59,599 bases of DNA from JAJDNW01 sp039714495. Its GTDB lineage: Bacteria; Desulfobacterota; Desulfobacteria; Desulfobacterales; B30-G6. Shown piece by piece: positions 44,164-53,293 of the stretch. The position numbers were made by a program, and so were the translations under genes. Within the stretch, counting starts at the first letter, position 1. Every line of letters begins with the position of its first letter. The notes under the pieces were generated by a model that worked only from the letters and a program-made list of their open reading frames with translations, did no database searches and was not told the origin of the DNA. Where the stretch lies: positions 1 to 59,599 of the forward strand of contig JBDLJD010000004.1 in assembly GCA_039714495.1 (NCBI GenBank). Reading direction: 5' to 3'.

Positions 44164-44194
44164 GAAATGTCGCATAAAATTATTGCGACATTTC
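44164..44194. promoter_or_regulatory. palindromic upstream activator site
   Basis: GAAATGTCGCA (44164-44174) and TGCGACATTTC (44184-44194) are perfect 11-bp inverted arms around 9 bp. Position and size fit a binding site for the divergently encoded Fis-type activator: upstream of the -24/-12 element on one side, ~120 bp before the activator gene on the other. A second 12-bp palindrome GCGATATATCGC lies at 44215-44226. Confidence 0.6.
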
Positions 44195-44316
44195 AAACAT
44201 TGGGCTAACATAAAGCGATATATCGCAATTCAGCAGCTGAGGGCTGCCCCACATTTTGTTTCCTGGCCGGATTTTTACGCTCCGATTGACTGCAAAAAAA
44301 AACGAACGGGTGAATC

Positions 44317-45897
44317 ATGAAAAAGATCGACAAGAACGACTTCTTTCGACGGGCAGCCATGCAGCTTTGCGGAAACCTCGATATCGACCAGGCAATGTTT
44401 CATTGCCTAAAAATCATCAAGGAGTATATTCCCGTTGATTTAATGGTTCTGTCTATGACGGAAGTCGGACTCAGGGCCATCAGGCGCATAGCGGTAGCCA
44501 CACAAACCGAAGCCCATGCATTGAACGACCTGCTGCCGATGAAAGCCGAGGGTGTCATGGCCATACTGGAAGATGCATTGCCGGATTTCAGAATTATCAA
44601 CGACCTGGGAAAAGATCCGGTTACCTATGCTACATTTGCCATGCTTGAGCAGGAATCTTCGATCCATCACTATACACCCTACAAAGACATGTGGGATTCA
44701 TCTATGATGGTCATGGTCCTGTCAAACCAGCAAAAAAAACTCGGTGCCGTAACACTGCGCGCCAAGGGAACTGGACGATATCGCTCGGAGCACCTCGAAC
44801 TTTTCTCCCTGCTTCATGAACCTTTCACAATCGCCCTGTCGAACACCCTTCGCCACCGGGAACTGCAGCAGCTAAAAGAAGTACTGAAAGAGGAAAACCA
44901 ATATCTGTATCAGGAGATGTTGAACCTGTCCAATACGGAAATTATTGGCTCATACCTTGGCCTGAAGGGAACCATCGACATGGTGAAAAAAATCGCGCCC
45001 TTCAGCGGCCCCGTCATTTTGTTAGGAGAAACCGGGGTTGGAAAAGAGCTGATAGCGAACCTGCTGCATCATTCATCTAATCGGAACGATCGCCCATTTA
45101 TCAAAATGAACTGCGGTGCGATTCCAGAGAACCTGATTGACAGCGATTTATTCGGGCATGAGAAAGGAGCTTTTACAGGGGCAACCTCCCAGAGACGGGG
45201 ACGATTCGAGCGGGCCCATGGCGGATCCATTTTTCTTGACGAAATAGGAGAATTGCCGCTGCAGGCTCAGGTCCGGCTTCTAAGAGCCATCCAGTATGGA
45301 GAGTTTGAGCGTGTGGGCGGAACCAGAACCATCTCTGTTGATACCCGTATTATTGCTGCGTCCAACCGCAACCTGTCGAAAATGGTCAAAAAAGACCAAT
45401 TCAGGGAAGATCTATGGTATCGATTGAACGTGTTTCCGATTACCATACCACCCTTGAGAAACAGAAAAGAAGACATTTCCCTGCTATTGAATCACTTTGT
45501 CAAAGTCAAATCCAGATCGATAGGGATTTACCCGATACCCGAAATTGACTACTATGCGATTGACCGGCTCAAGGCTTACAACTGGCCCGGTAATGTCAGG
45601 GAACTCGAAAACGTCGTTGAGCGGGAGCTGGTATTGTCCAGGGGAGGAACCTTGAAATTCGACCGCAGTTTTCTACCTGAAGTCGATACACTGGACCATA
45701 CTGATGTGCCGCCTGAACGAGAATCAATGCGATTGGACGACGTTGTCGCACACCATATCAGGCACATCCTCAAGTTGGCTGGTGGTCGTGTCAACGGACC
45801 GGGAGGTGCCGCCGACCGCTTGGGTATGAAATCGGGCACCTTGCGGTCCCGAATGGACAAACTGGGCATCCAATACAAAAAAAAGGAACATAGATAA
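44317..45897 (+). CDS. sigma-54-dependent transcriptional activator (GAF-AAA-Fis)
   Basis: A 526-aa enhancer-binding protein. Residues ~25-190 resemble a GAF-type sensor. The AAA+ core shows Walker A G-E-T-G-V-G-K-E, the sigma-54 contact loop G-A-F-T-G-A, F-L-D-E-I-G-E-L-P Walker B and the R-E-D-L-W-Y-R-L-N-V sensor block. The C-terminus is a Fis HTH (A-A-D-R-L-G-M-K-S-G-T-L-R-S-R-M). All parts are complete. No receiver domain: the signal is probably a small ligand bound by the GAF domain. It is divergent from the ubiD operon and is the obvious regulator of it. Confidence 0.93.
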   Translation: MKKIDKNDFFRRAAMQLCGNLDIDQAMFHCLKIIKEYIPVDLMVLSMTEVGLRAIRRIAVATQTEAHALNDLLPMKAEGVMAILEDALPDFRIINDLGKDPVTYATFAMLEQESSIHHYTPYKDMWDSSMMVMVLSNQQKKLGAVTLRAKGTGRYRSEHLELFSLLHEPFTIALSNTLRHRELQQLKEVLKEENQYLYQEMLNLSNTEIIGSYLGLKGTIDMVKKIAPFSGPVILLGETGVGKELIANLLHHSSNRNDRPFIKMNCGAIPENLIDSDLFGHEKGAFTGATSQRRGRFERAHGGSIFLDEIGELPLQAQVRLLRAIQYGEFERVGGTRTISVDTRIIAASNRNLSKMVKKDQFREDLWYRLNVFPITIPPLRNRKEDISLLLNHFVKVKSRSIGIYPIPEIDYYAIDRLKAYNWPGNVRELENVVERELVLSRGGTLKFDRSFLPEVDTLDHTDVPPERESMRLDDVVAHHIRHILKLAGGRVNGPGGAADRLGMKSGTLRSRMDKLGIQYKKKEHR

Positions 45898-46045
45898 AGA
45901 TTGCATCAAATTCGTGGAATGCCTCCCGGTTAGGACTTTATAGTTATGTCTTTTTCTCATAAAGAGCTAAAACTCATCATTAACCACTTACACAACAGAA
46001 TCTTCAAGTCATGATTTCGTTGCCTTATCACTTAAGCTACCCAAC

Positions 46046-48454
46046 CTAGCCTTGACCTATTTTCCAGAATGTATTCAACACCCTTTCCATATCCCTTTTT
46101 CGGTTTATGAACACAGGCCGCCACTCGGCAGGCAACATGGTTCGATACCGCGCATTACCGTACCGCCTGTCAATCAACAACACCGCACCGCGGTCTTTTT
46201 CCGTGCGGATCACCCGGCCGGAGGCTTGCAGCACGCGGTTGAACCCCGGGAATACGTAAGCAAATTCCCAGCCGGCATTGCGGTTCTCCGCAAAATATTC
46301 CCGGATAAGTTCCCTTTCGGGGGTTGGCGGCGGCATACCCACACTGACCACCACTGCGCCCGCCAAGCGGTCGCCCACCAGGTCGATCCCTTCCCCGAAG
46401 ACGCCGCCCAGGACGGCAAACCCCACTCGCGTGCTCTGATTTTCCTTGGAAAACTGCTCGATGAACGTTTCCCTTTCACGTTCGCCCATGCCGGGGCTCT
46501 GCAGGACCACATCCATTTCCGGTTCATTTTGGGGAAAAACAGCGTGAATTTTCATCAGGTATTCATAGGATGGGAAGAAAATAAGGTAGTTGCCTGTCTT
46601 GCCGCTAACAAAGGTGAATATCGCTTGGGCAAGCCGCTCCTTTGTCTCTTCACGTTCTTTAAAAAAGGTGGAGATGCTGTTGGCAATGGTGAGCGAAAAA
46701 TTATGCCTTGGAAAGGGCGACGGCAGGATGAGCTCACGAGCCGATGCATCACAACCGAAAATTTCTCTGAAGTAGTCCATGGGCGTGAGGGTAGCTGAAA
46801 AAAACACAGCCGACCTGACCTTCTGCAGCCGTTCCTGCAACTGCCGGGAAGGATCGATACAGAACAGGTTGACCACAAGGTCCTGGTCCGGTGCGGCGCC
46901 TGATTGGGAAAAATCATAGCAGACCGCATACTGTTCATTGAACAGTTCAGCCACCTTTAGAAACCTGGAACAGGTAAAGTAAAGATCCAGGATTGCTTCT
47001 CGAAAAGGCGCCCCCGTATTGAGGGAAAGCCAGGCATCGCTCTCCCTGACGATCTGCTGCAGGGACGGAAGAAGATCACCCGGCAATTCAGTGGATGAAT
47101 AAAATGCTTCCCGGGCATGCGCTTCCCTTTTTGCATCCATCCAGGCCAGCAGGTTTTCCAATAACTGCGACAGCTGCGGCAGCTTGCCCGCCAACTCCCT
47201 GTATATTTCTGCGAACTGGTCCCTATTGATGCGGGCGGAAAACATGTCCCGGGCCCGGTCCACCAGATTGTGCGCCTCATCCACCAGAAACAGATACTCT
47301 TCTTCCACGATCTGAAAAAACCGTCGTAAATACGCCTGGGGATCGAAGGCGTAATTGTAGTCGCAGATAATACAGTCGGCACTCAAGGAGAGGTCCAGCG
47401 ACAGCTCGAACGGGCACACCCGGTGCTGCCAGGCCATGCTCTCCACAAAGTGCCGGTTCAACAGGTCGCTCTTCAACGCATACGTCAGCGTCTCATTGAT
47501 GCGATCGTAATACCCCCTGGCAAACTCGCATTCGTCGCCATTGCAGGCTGCACCCGGGTTGAAACAGATCTTCTCCTTAGCTGTCAGGACCAGGCACCTG
47601 AACCGCAGACCCTGGCGCTGCAGGGCGGCCATTGCTTCTTCAGCCACTTTTTTTCCGGTCGAACGTGCCGCCAGGTAGAACATTCTGTCAACCAGACTGT
47701 CGCCAAACGCCTTGATTGCAGGAAAAACAGCTGCCATGGTTTTGCCGATGCCGGTGGGGGCCTGCGTCAGCAGCTGGTGCTTTTCCCTTACGGCCCGGAA
47801 GACCCGGACCGCCATTTCTCTTTGCCCCTGGCGGTATTCGGAAAAAGGAAAAGCCAGGTCGCGGATGGATCGGTCACGCGTCTCCTGCCAATCTTTTCGC
47901 TCATCCGCATGATCGGCGAAACGCCCCATAAGTTCATTGAAAAACAGCTCCAGTGCCTTAAAATCGAACGTTTTACGGATCTCGAGAATAGCGTTGGTTT
48001 CAAGCTGCACGTAGGTCAGGCAGGTCCCGATTTTCTCCAGGCCGTGATGCTCGGCATGCATGTAGGCATATATTTTCAGCTGGGCCCAGTGGTGATCGTT
48101 CTGGCGTGTTTCAAGGCTGCTGAGATCACGGGTGGTACTCTTGATCTCTTCGAGAACATCCCCTCCCTTGTTGTGAAAAATACCATCGATCCGGCCGCTG
48201 ATCTGGATGGAATAGTTCCGGGTGGAGACCGTGTGCGACACCGTAACTTCCGGTTCGTATGATGCAGGACGGGACTTCTGGACATGTTGGTGGGCGCGGG
48301 TTCCGGCCACTGAGCGCTGCGGGCTGAAAAACCCGCCGGAAAGGTCGCCCGTGGGAAGGAGAAATGCCACCAGGTCGCGCACGGAGATGTTGTAACTCGT
48401 TACAGAGGAGTTGTTTGATCCTGTTAAAGCATCCATGTTATTTTTGGCACGCAT
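46046..48454 (-). CDS. PD-(D/E)XK nuclease-XPD-like helicase fusion
   Basis: 802 aa. Residues ~60-175 read like a Cas4/RecB-type nuclease (S-G-R-I-D-G-I-F ... V-L-E-E-I-K-S-T, the D...ExK pattern). The rest is a superfamily 2 Rad3/XPD/DinG helicase: T-Q-A-P-T-G-I-G-K-T Walker A, L-V-D-E-A-H-N-L DEAH box, and C-terminal S-G-R-V-I-R-T-E-K-D-R-G. Four cysteines (C-F-N-P-G-A-A-C-N-G-D-E-C ... V-C-P-F) between motifs Ia and II are placed like XPD's 4Fe-4S ligands. It probably unwinds and cuts DNA. It follows dnaE2 on the same strand but with a 275-bp gap filled by hairpin repeats. Confidence 0.85.
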   Translation of the reverse strand: MRAKNNMDALTGSNNSSVTSYNISVRDLVAFLLPTGDLSGGFFSPQRSVAGTRAHQHVQKSRPASYEPEVTVSHTVSTRNYSIQISGRIDGIFHNKGGDVLEEIKSTTRDLSSLETRQNDHHWAQLKIYAYMHAEHHGLEKIGTCLTYVQLETNAILEIRKTFDFKALELFFNELMGRFADHADERKDWQETRDRSIRDLAFPFSEYRQGQREMAVRVFRAVREKHQLLTQAPTGIGKTMAAVFPAIKAFGDSLVDRMFYLAARSTGKKVAEEAMAALQRQGLRFRCLVLTAKEKICFNPGAACNGDECEFARGYYDRINETLTYALKSDLLNRHFVESMAWQHRVCPFELSLDLSLSADCIICDYNYAFDPQAYLRRFFQIVEEEYLFLVDEAHNLVDRARDMFSARINRDQFAEIYRELAGKLPQLSQLLENLLAWMDAKREAHAREAFYSSTELPGDLLPSLQQIVRESDAWLSLNTGAPFREAILDLYFTCSRFLKVAELFNEQYAVCYDFSQSGAAPDQDLVVNLFCIDPSRQLQERLQKVRSAVFFSATLTPMDYFREIFGCDASARELILPSPFPRHNFSLTIANSISTFFKEREETKERLAQAIFTFVSGKTGNYLIFFPSYEYLMKIHAVFPQNEPEMDVVLQSPGMGERERETFIEQFSKENQSTRVGFAVLGGVFGEGIDLVGDRLAGAVVVSVGMPPPTPERELIREYFAENRNAGWEFAYVFPGFNRVLQASGRVIRTEKDRGAVLLIDRRYGNARYRTMLPAEWRPVFINRKRDMERVLNTFWKIGQG

Positions 48455-48469
48455 TTTATACAGATATTG

Positions 48470-48680
48470 TAATTACGCTCCGCTGTCATTTGCTTCGCGT
48501 CATTAGGGCTTCGCCCGACATTAGCGCTGACGCGCGGTATTACGCTTCGCTGATATTTATTGTTGCAGATAGCTTGAGGCCGATAGTGACAATAAATTAA
48601 TTACGCCCGAAGGGCAAATGACGTGCGAAGCACAAATAACGGCCGAAGGCCTAATAACGCGCGAAGCGCTAATTGAATCT
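48470..48680. repeat. tandem GAA-triloop mini-hairpin array, locus 1
   Basis: Four 18-bp units (48603-48674) read AC-GCCC-GAA-GGGC-AAATG, AC-GTGC-GAA-GCAC-AAATA, AC-GGCC-GAA-GGCC-TAATA, AC-GCGC-GAA-GCGC-TAATT. Every stem is self-complementary but different, and the loop GAA with closing C-G is constant. Reverse-oriented degenerate units (for example GGGC-GAA-GCCC read on the minus strand) lie at 48475-48560. Non-coding. Confidence 0.75.
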
Positions 48681-48729
48681 GTGCAATCCGTGTTATCCGT
48701 GTCAAATAATCCTTATTCGATGTTCATTT

Positions 48730-51726
48730 TCAAAGCGGTTTGACGCGATCCACCGTCAGCGTTACGGCCCCCCAGTCTTCTTCCACTTTTCCGTAAAGCA
48801 GATACGGCCGGTTGCGATCCACCATGTGGCAAAAACGTTTGTACACCGCCGGAAAAAAAGTGGTTTCCACAATGCCGCCTTCATCTTCAAAGGTCAAGAA
48901 CTCCATGGTGTCGCCGTGTTTGGTCTGGACTTTTTTGCCGGTGATCAGCCACCCGGCAAAACAGATGCGCCTGTTCACAAATTGGCGCAGATGAATGGCT
49001 TTCACCGTGCGGACCCCTTTAAGGGCTTTTTTAAAAAGAGTCATGGGGTGGCAATCGCACAGAAATCCGAGGGTTGCGTATTCCCGCCGCAGGCGTTCGC
49101 GGTCGTCCGGGGTTGGCAAAGCCGGCAAGGGCAGGCTTTTTTCGTCACTGTCGAAAAGCGTCCTCTCCTGCATTCTTTTTGAACGGTCCTTGAACCATTG
49201 GGCCAGTTCCCACATGAGGGTTGCCCGGTTGCCGTTGCTGCAGAACGCATCCAGGGCCCCGCAGTTAATCAGGGCCCGCGCTTCCGTTTCGTCCGGGCGC
49301 ACCCGCATTAAAAAGTCGGGCAGGCTCTTAAACAATTTTTCCCGGCGTTGGGCAATGATGCGTTCCCGGCATTTTACGGAAAGCGCCTTGATTGCCAAAA
49401 AACCCACCCGCATGGACCGGCTGTTCCCCTTCCAGGCGATGCCACTGTGGTTGACATGGGGCGGTTCGATGCCGACCCCCATGCGCCGCGCCTCGGACAC
49501 ATAGGCAAAGGTGCTGTAAAAACCGCCCTGGTTGCTGATCACCGCGGCCATGAATTCAGCCGGGAAGTGCACCTTGAGATAGGCGGCCTGAAAAGAAACG
49601 CGTGCGTAGGACGCGCTGTGGGGCTTGCAAAAGGAATAGCCGCTGAAGCTCATCATCATGGCCCAGATCTCCTGGATTTTCTCTTCGGAAACTCCGCGCT
49701 TTCTAGCCCCCTCGTGGAATCGTTCGCAAAAATCCTTAAGCGCGCGCTCGCGGTCCTTCTTGGACATCACCTTCCGCAATCCATCGGCCTCGGCATGCGA
49801 AAAACCGGCTGTTGACACAGCGGCCCGGGAAACGTCCTCCTGGTAAACCATGATGCCGAAGGTCTCGTCCAGCACGTCGGCCAGAAGGGGATGGATCGGG
49901 TCCCAGGCGCCGCCGTGCAGGCGCCGGACATATTCCTGGATGAACTCGTTGGCTGCCGGGCGGATGATGCTGCTGTGAATGACCAGGTGGTCGAAATCCC
50001 CCACGGCCGCCTTTTTCTGCAAGAGCCGCATAGCCGGGCTTTCAATATAAAAGCACCCCATGGTATGGCCGTGCGCCAGGGCCTCCTGGGTGGCAAAATC
50101 ATCCTCCGGTTCCCAGGCAGCTTCATCAAAAGCAATGCTGTTCTGGCGCACATTCCCGACAGTGTCCCGGATGACGCCCAGACTGCGGTTGCCCAGAAGG
50201 TCAATTTTCACCAGGCCGGCATCTTCCGCACTGTCCTTTTCCCACTGAATGATCGGTACCCCCTTGGGCGCCCGCTCCAGGGGGACATACGCGTCGATAC
50301 GGCCGGGGGTGATAACCACCCCGCCGGGATGGACGGACAAATAGCGGGGAATGCCCATGATGCGCTGGGCAAGCGTTATCACCGCGGGCCACGGCTCAGG
50401 ATAGTCCAGGTGCCTGGATTCCGGCCTGTTTTCGAGGCTGGCCATCAGATCGGCGCCCACGGCCCTGGCACGGAAATGGTAGGGCAGGCCTTTGGCAATG
50501 CTTCCGATCTCATTGCCGGTCAGGCCGTACACCTTAGCCGTTTCCCGCAGGGCCATGCGCGGCTGAAAAGAAACATGATTGGCCACCATGGCCGCATGGC
50601 CCTTGTATTCGGTCAGCACATTCTCCAATATGGCGTCACGCTCATCCCAGGCAAAATCGATGTCCAGGTCGGGCGGGTCCTGCCGGCCGGGATTCAAAAA
50701 CCGTTCAAAGTAGAGGTTGTGTTTGAGGGGGCAGACATTGGTGATCCCCAGGCAAAAGGAAACAATGGAAGCCGCGCCCGATCCCCGTCCGCAGGTGCGC
50801 GGGGTGCTGCCCACAATGCTTTTCACCACCAGAAAATAGGCGGCAAACCCCATGCCGGCAATGATGCGCAGCTCGTGCTCGACCCTTTCCACGACAGGTT
50901 CGGGCAGTTCGCCCCCGTAGCGTAAGGCCGCCCCGGCATAGACCGCCTCCCGGAGGCACGCATCGGCACCCTGTCCGTTCCCGTTGTCTCCTTCCCAGGG
51001 AGGCATCACCACACCGAAATCGGGCCCCTTAAAAACAATCCTTTCCGCTATTTCCCGGGAGGCCCGCACCGCATCCGGGCAGATGGCAAACCGCCGGGCA
51101 TAGGTGCCCGGGTCGGCCAGCCAGGCATCGGCCGGGGCGACGTCATCGGCCGACAGACCGGACAGGACGGCATTGCGGTCAATGGCCCGCAGCAGCCGGT
51201 GGACAGGCCTTTCCCCGGGTTCGATAAAAAAGCTCCCCGGTGTGGCTACCATGGGGACCCCCAGATGACGGGCCGTACAGCAGAGGGGGTGGCTGAAGGG
51301 AAGCGGCTTGCGGGGCATGTCTGCGGCAACCCGCACCCCGGCACCGTGCCATGTCTCCAGCAGGCCGGCATCCCGGGCCAGCACCGTCATGCCGGAGGCC
51401 CTTAAGGGCAGCTCCTTTTCCAGGTCAAATGCGTCTGCCATGTGCCGGCGTGTCAGCAAACGGCAGAGATTGCCATAGCCGCTGTCGTTTTCCACCAGGC
51501 ACACGGCCCGGGACCCGGAGGCGGGGTCGCTCACCTCCGCTCCGATAATGGGGCGCAGCCCTTCCCGGCGGCACGCGGCAATGAAATTCCACATACCGTA
51601 AAGGTTGTCGACGTCGGTCAGGGCCAGACGATCGTAGCCCATACGGGCGGCAGCCCGGCACAACTGTTTTATGGAGTTGACGCCCTGCATCAGGGAGTAG
51701 TGGGATTTGACGTTTAAAGGAACCAT
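48730..51726 (-). CDS. dnaE2: error-prone DNA polymerase III alpha subunit, DnaE2/ImuC
   Basis: A 998-aa C-family polymerase. The N-terminal PHP domain starts V-K-S-H-Y-S-L-M-Q-G; the palm contains P-P-D-L-D-I-D-F-A-W-D with catalytic Asp residues; an OB-fold C-terminus shows F-A-G-W-L-I-T-G-K-K-V-Q-T-K-H-G. Length is close to DnaE2 and it lacks the C-terminal tau-binding part of replicative DnaE1. DnaE2/ImuC is the translesion polymerase that, with ImuB, performs SOS mutagenesis. It follows imuB on the same strand after 329 bp, and lexA is 3 kb further upstream. Confidence 0.93.
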   Translation of the reverse strand: MVPLNVKSHYSLMQGVNSIKQLCRAAARMGYDRLALTDVDNLYGMWNFIAACRREGLRPIIGAEVSDPASGSRAVCLVENDSGYGNLCRLLTRRHMADAFDLEKELPLRASGMTVLARDAGLLETWHGAGVRVAADMPRKPLPFSHPLCCTARHLGVPMVATPGSFFIEPGERPVHRLLRAIDRNAVLSGLSADDVAPADAWLADPGTYARRFAICPDAVRASREIAERIVFKGPDFGVVMPPWEGDNGNGQGADACLREAVYAGAALRYGGELPEPVVERVEHELRIIAGMGFAAYFLVVKSIVGSTPRTCGRGSGAASIVSFCLGITNVCPLKHNLYFERFLNPGRQDPPDLDIDFAWDERDAILENVLTEYKGHAAMVANHVSFQPRMALRETAKVYGLTGNEIGSIAKGLPYHFRARAVGADLMASLENRPESRHLDYPEPWPAVITLAQRIMGIPRYLSVHPGGVVITPGRIDAYVPLERAPKGVPIIQWEKDSAEDAGLVKIDLLGNRSLGVIRDTVGNVRQNSIAFDEAAWEPEDDFATQEALAHGHTMGCFYIESPAMRLLQKKAAVGDFDHLVIHSSIIRPAANEFIQEYVRRLHGGAWDPIHPLLADVLDETFGIMVYQEDVSRAAVSTAGFSHAEADGLRKVMSKKDRERALKDFCERFHEGARKRGVSEEKIQEIWAMMMSFSGYSFCKPHSASYARVSFQAAYLKVHFPAEFMAAVISNQGGFYSTFAYVSEARRMGVGIEPPHVNHSGIAWKGNSRSMRVGFLAIKALSVKCRERIIAQRREKLFKSLPDFLMRVRPDETEARALINCGALDAFCSNGNRATLMWELAQWFKDRSKRMQERTLFDSDEKSLPLPALPTPDDRERLRREYATLGFLCDCHPMTLFKKALKGVRTVKAIHLRQFVNRRICFAGWLITGKKVQTKHGDTMEFLTFEDEGGIVETTFFPAVYKRFCHMVDRNRPYLLYGKVEEDWGAVTLTVDRVKPL

Positions 51727-51940
51727 AGAGCCGTTTTAGGTTTTACGTTTTGAGTTTTAGGTGTACTTCCTACGGAAGTAAGCTGTTAGCTCTTGGCCGA
51801 TGGCTCTTGATGATACCGGCTAACAGCTATGGCCGACATCCATCGGTTTGGTTTTTCGCCTAATAATTTGAATCACGAAAACACGAAATCCAAAAAGCAC
51901 GAAATGTTCAGGATAATTTTCGTGTTTTCATTCTTTCGTG
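51727..51940. repeat. dispersed AT/simple repeat spacer
   Basis: Contains tttaggttttacgttttgag and aagctgttagctcttggccg, the latter echoed at 59519-59535. Non-coding spacer upstream of dnaE2. I see no LexA-type TTTACATT repeats here. Confidence 0.4.
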
Positions 51941-51957
51941 ATTTCGTGATGAAAAAA

Positions 51958-52055
51958 TTACGCCCGAAGGGCAAATTACGTGCGAAGCACAAATGTCGGC
52001 CGCAGGCCTAATAACGCACGTCAGCGCAAATGACAGCCGAAGGCGTAATTGTGTT
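51958..52055. repeat. tandem GAA-triloop mini-hairpin array, locus 2
   Basis: Units in the same order as locus 1: TTAC-GCCC-GAA-GGGC-AAAT, TAC-GTGC-GAA-GCAC-AAAT, TC-GGCC-GCA-GGCC-TAAT, then less regular units (AC-GCAC-GTCA-GCGC-AAAT and AGCC-GAA-GGCG-TAAT). The first two units match locus 1 almost exactly, while the third has a GCA loop. It lies 3' of imuB. Confidence 0.7.
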
Positions 52056-53228
52056 TCACGCCGCTAATGTTCGCCCAACATGGATCATATCCCGGCCGAA
52101 ACGGCTGCGCACGCAATCGATGGCGGCAACAATGCGGTCCTGCTTTTCCCTGGTTTGCCGGTCTTCCGGAAAAAGCGCCATCTGGGCCGGGGGAAAAACC
52201 AGACGGTCGCAGGTAAGGCGCATGTGGCGGATGCGCAGCCGGCGCACCCGGGCCAGGTTCAAGGCCTGCCGGGCCGCCTTGAACAGTGTCAGGTCGTTGG
52301 CGGTTGCCGGCTTTGCCGCTGCCTGGCGGACACACCGGATCCCGTCTGAATAATCCAGGGCGATGCTGACGTGCCGTGCTGCCCGCCGTTGCCGGCGCAG
52401 CCTGCGGCCGGCATGTTCCACCATGCCGTAAAGGGCGCCCTCCAGGATCGTGCGTTCGTTGGTGTCCTCGTCGAAATCATGGTCGCTGATGACCGCCGGC
52501 CGCTGTTGGCCTGCCGGCAGCACCGGGGAGACGTCGATGCCCCGCACGGTCTCGTACAGAAAACGGGCGCGGTTTCCAAAAGGCACCTGCAAATGTTCCA
52601 GGCTCAACGCCATGACCTGGGATACCCGGGTGAAGTTGAACTCCTTCAGCCGGCTGAGGTCGTCCCGTTCGATGCCGGGCACCAGCCACACAGGGAGAGG
52701 CGCCAAAAAAACCGCCTCCTCGCCGGCGCCCACCACATACTCCCCTGTGGGCTTCACTAGGCGTGTGGCCACCTTGGCCACCAGCTTGTTGGGTGCCACC
52801 GACCATATGGGGTCCAGGCCGAGGTCCGTTTTCACCTGCCGGCGCAGCCGCCAGGCAATATCCACGGGCGGCCCGAAAAGCCTGCTTGTTCCGGAGGTGT
52901 CCACAAAAAGATGACCGTCCACATCGCCGGCCTCCACCAGCGGTGAATACGGCAACGCCTGCTTGAACAGCGCCCGCATGGCCCGTTCGTAGCGGTCCGG
53001 GTGGGGGGGGAGGACAGACGCGTCACGGCACAGGCGCCGGGCCGTACGCAAAAGCATATGTTTCTGGACACCGCTCTGGTACGCCTCTTCGCTCATGTCG
53101 TACACCATTGCCCGGGCCGACCCCAAGGGAGCGACAATCACCGGCCGGTCCTGCAGCCCGCGGTCCACGACCCGCTCGACAGCCACGGCAAAATCGGCAA
53201 CGTTTAGATGAATGATGGAACGTTCCAT
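52056..53228 (-). CDS. imuB: ImuB-like catalytically inactive Y-family polymerase
   Basis: 390 aa from ATG 53228 (MERSIIHLNVADFAVAVERV); the longer open frame is not supported. The first catalytic motif of Y-polymerases (H-x-D-x-D-x-F) reads H-L-N-V-A-D-F, and the S-x-D-E motif reads F-V-D-T-S-G, so metal ligands are missing, as in ImuB. Near the end A-Q-M-A-L-F is a beta-clamp-binding motif. ImuB docks DnaE2 on the clamp. It lies upstream of dnaE2 in the same orientation; no imuA was found. Confidence 0.85.
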   Translation of the reverse strand: MERSIIHLNVADFAVAVERVVDRGLQDRPVIVAPLGSARAMVYDMSEEAYQSGVQKHMLLRTARRLCRDASVLPPHPDRYERAMRALFKQALPYSPLVEAGDVDGHLFVDTSGTSRLFGPPVDIAWRLRRQVKTDLGLDPIWSVAPNKLVAKVATRLVKPTGEYVVGAGEEAVFLAPLPVWLVPGIERDDLSRLKEFNFTRVSQVMALSLEHLQVPFGNRARFLYETVRGIDVSPVLPAGQQRPAVISDHDFDEDTNERTILEGALYGMVEHAGRRLRRQRRAARHVSIALDYSDGIRCVRQAAAKPATANDLTLFKAARQALNLARVRRLRIRHMRLTCDRLVFPPAQMALFPEDRQTREKQDRIVAAIDCVRSRFGRDMIHVGRTLAA

Positions 53229-53293
53229 AATAAAAAATAAGTTTAAATAAAAATTATTCGACACGTATTCACTTAGCGCTTCACACGCAAAGG

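Noticed and set aside
46052..46798. Open frame on the plus strand opposite the helicase gene
   Set aside because: Composition is the reverse of a conserved helicase; no homology pattern or start signal.
47423..48262. 279-codon plus-strand frame opposite the helicase N-terminus
   Set aside because: Opposite the clearly conserved nuclease/helicase motifs; no own family features.
48600..48680. Possible CRISPR array because of regular unit spacing
   Set aside because: Units are 18 bp with no unique spacers, and hairpin stems differ between units; it is a hairpin repeat, not CRISPR.
49891..50925. 344-codon plus-strand frame opposite dnaE2
   Set aside because: Shadow of the conserved polymerase palm domain on the other strand.
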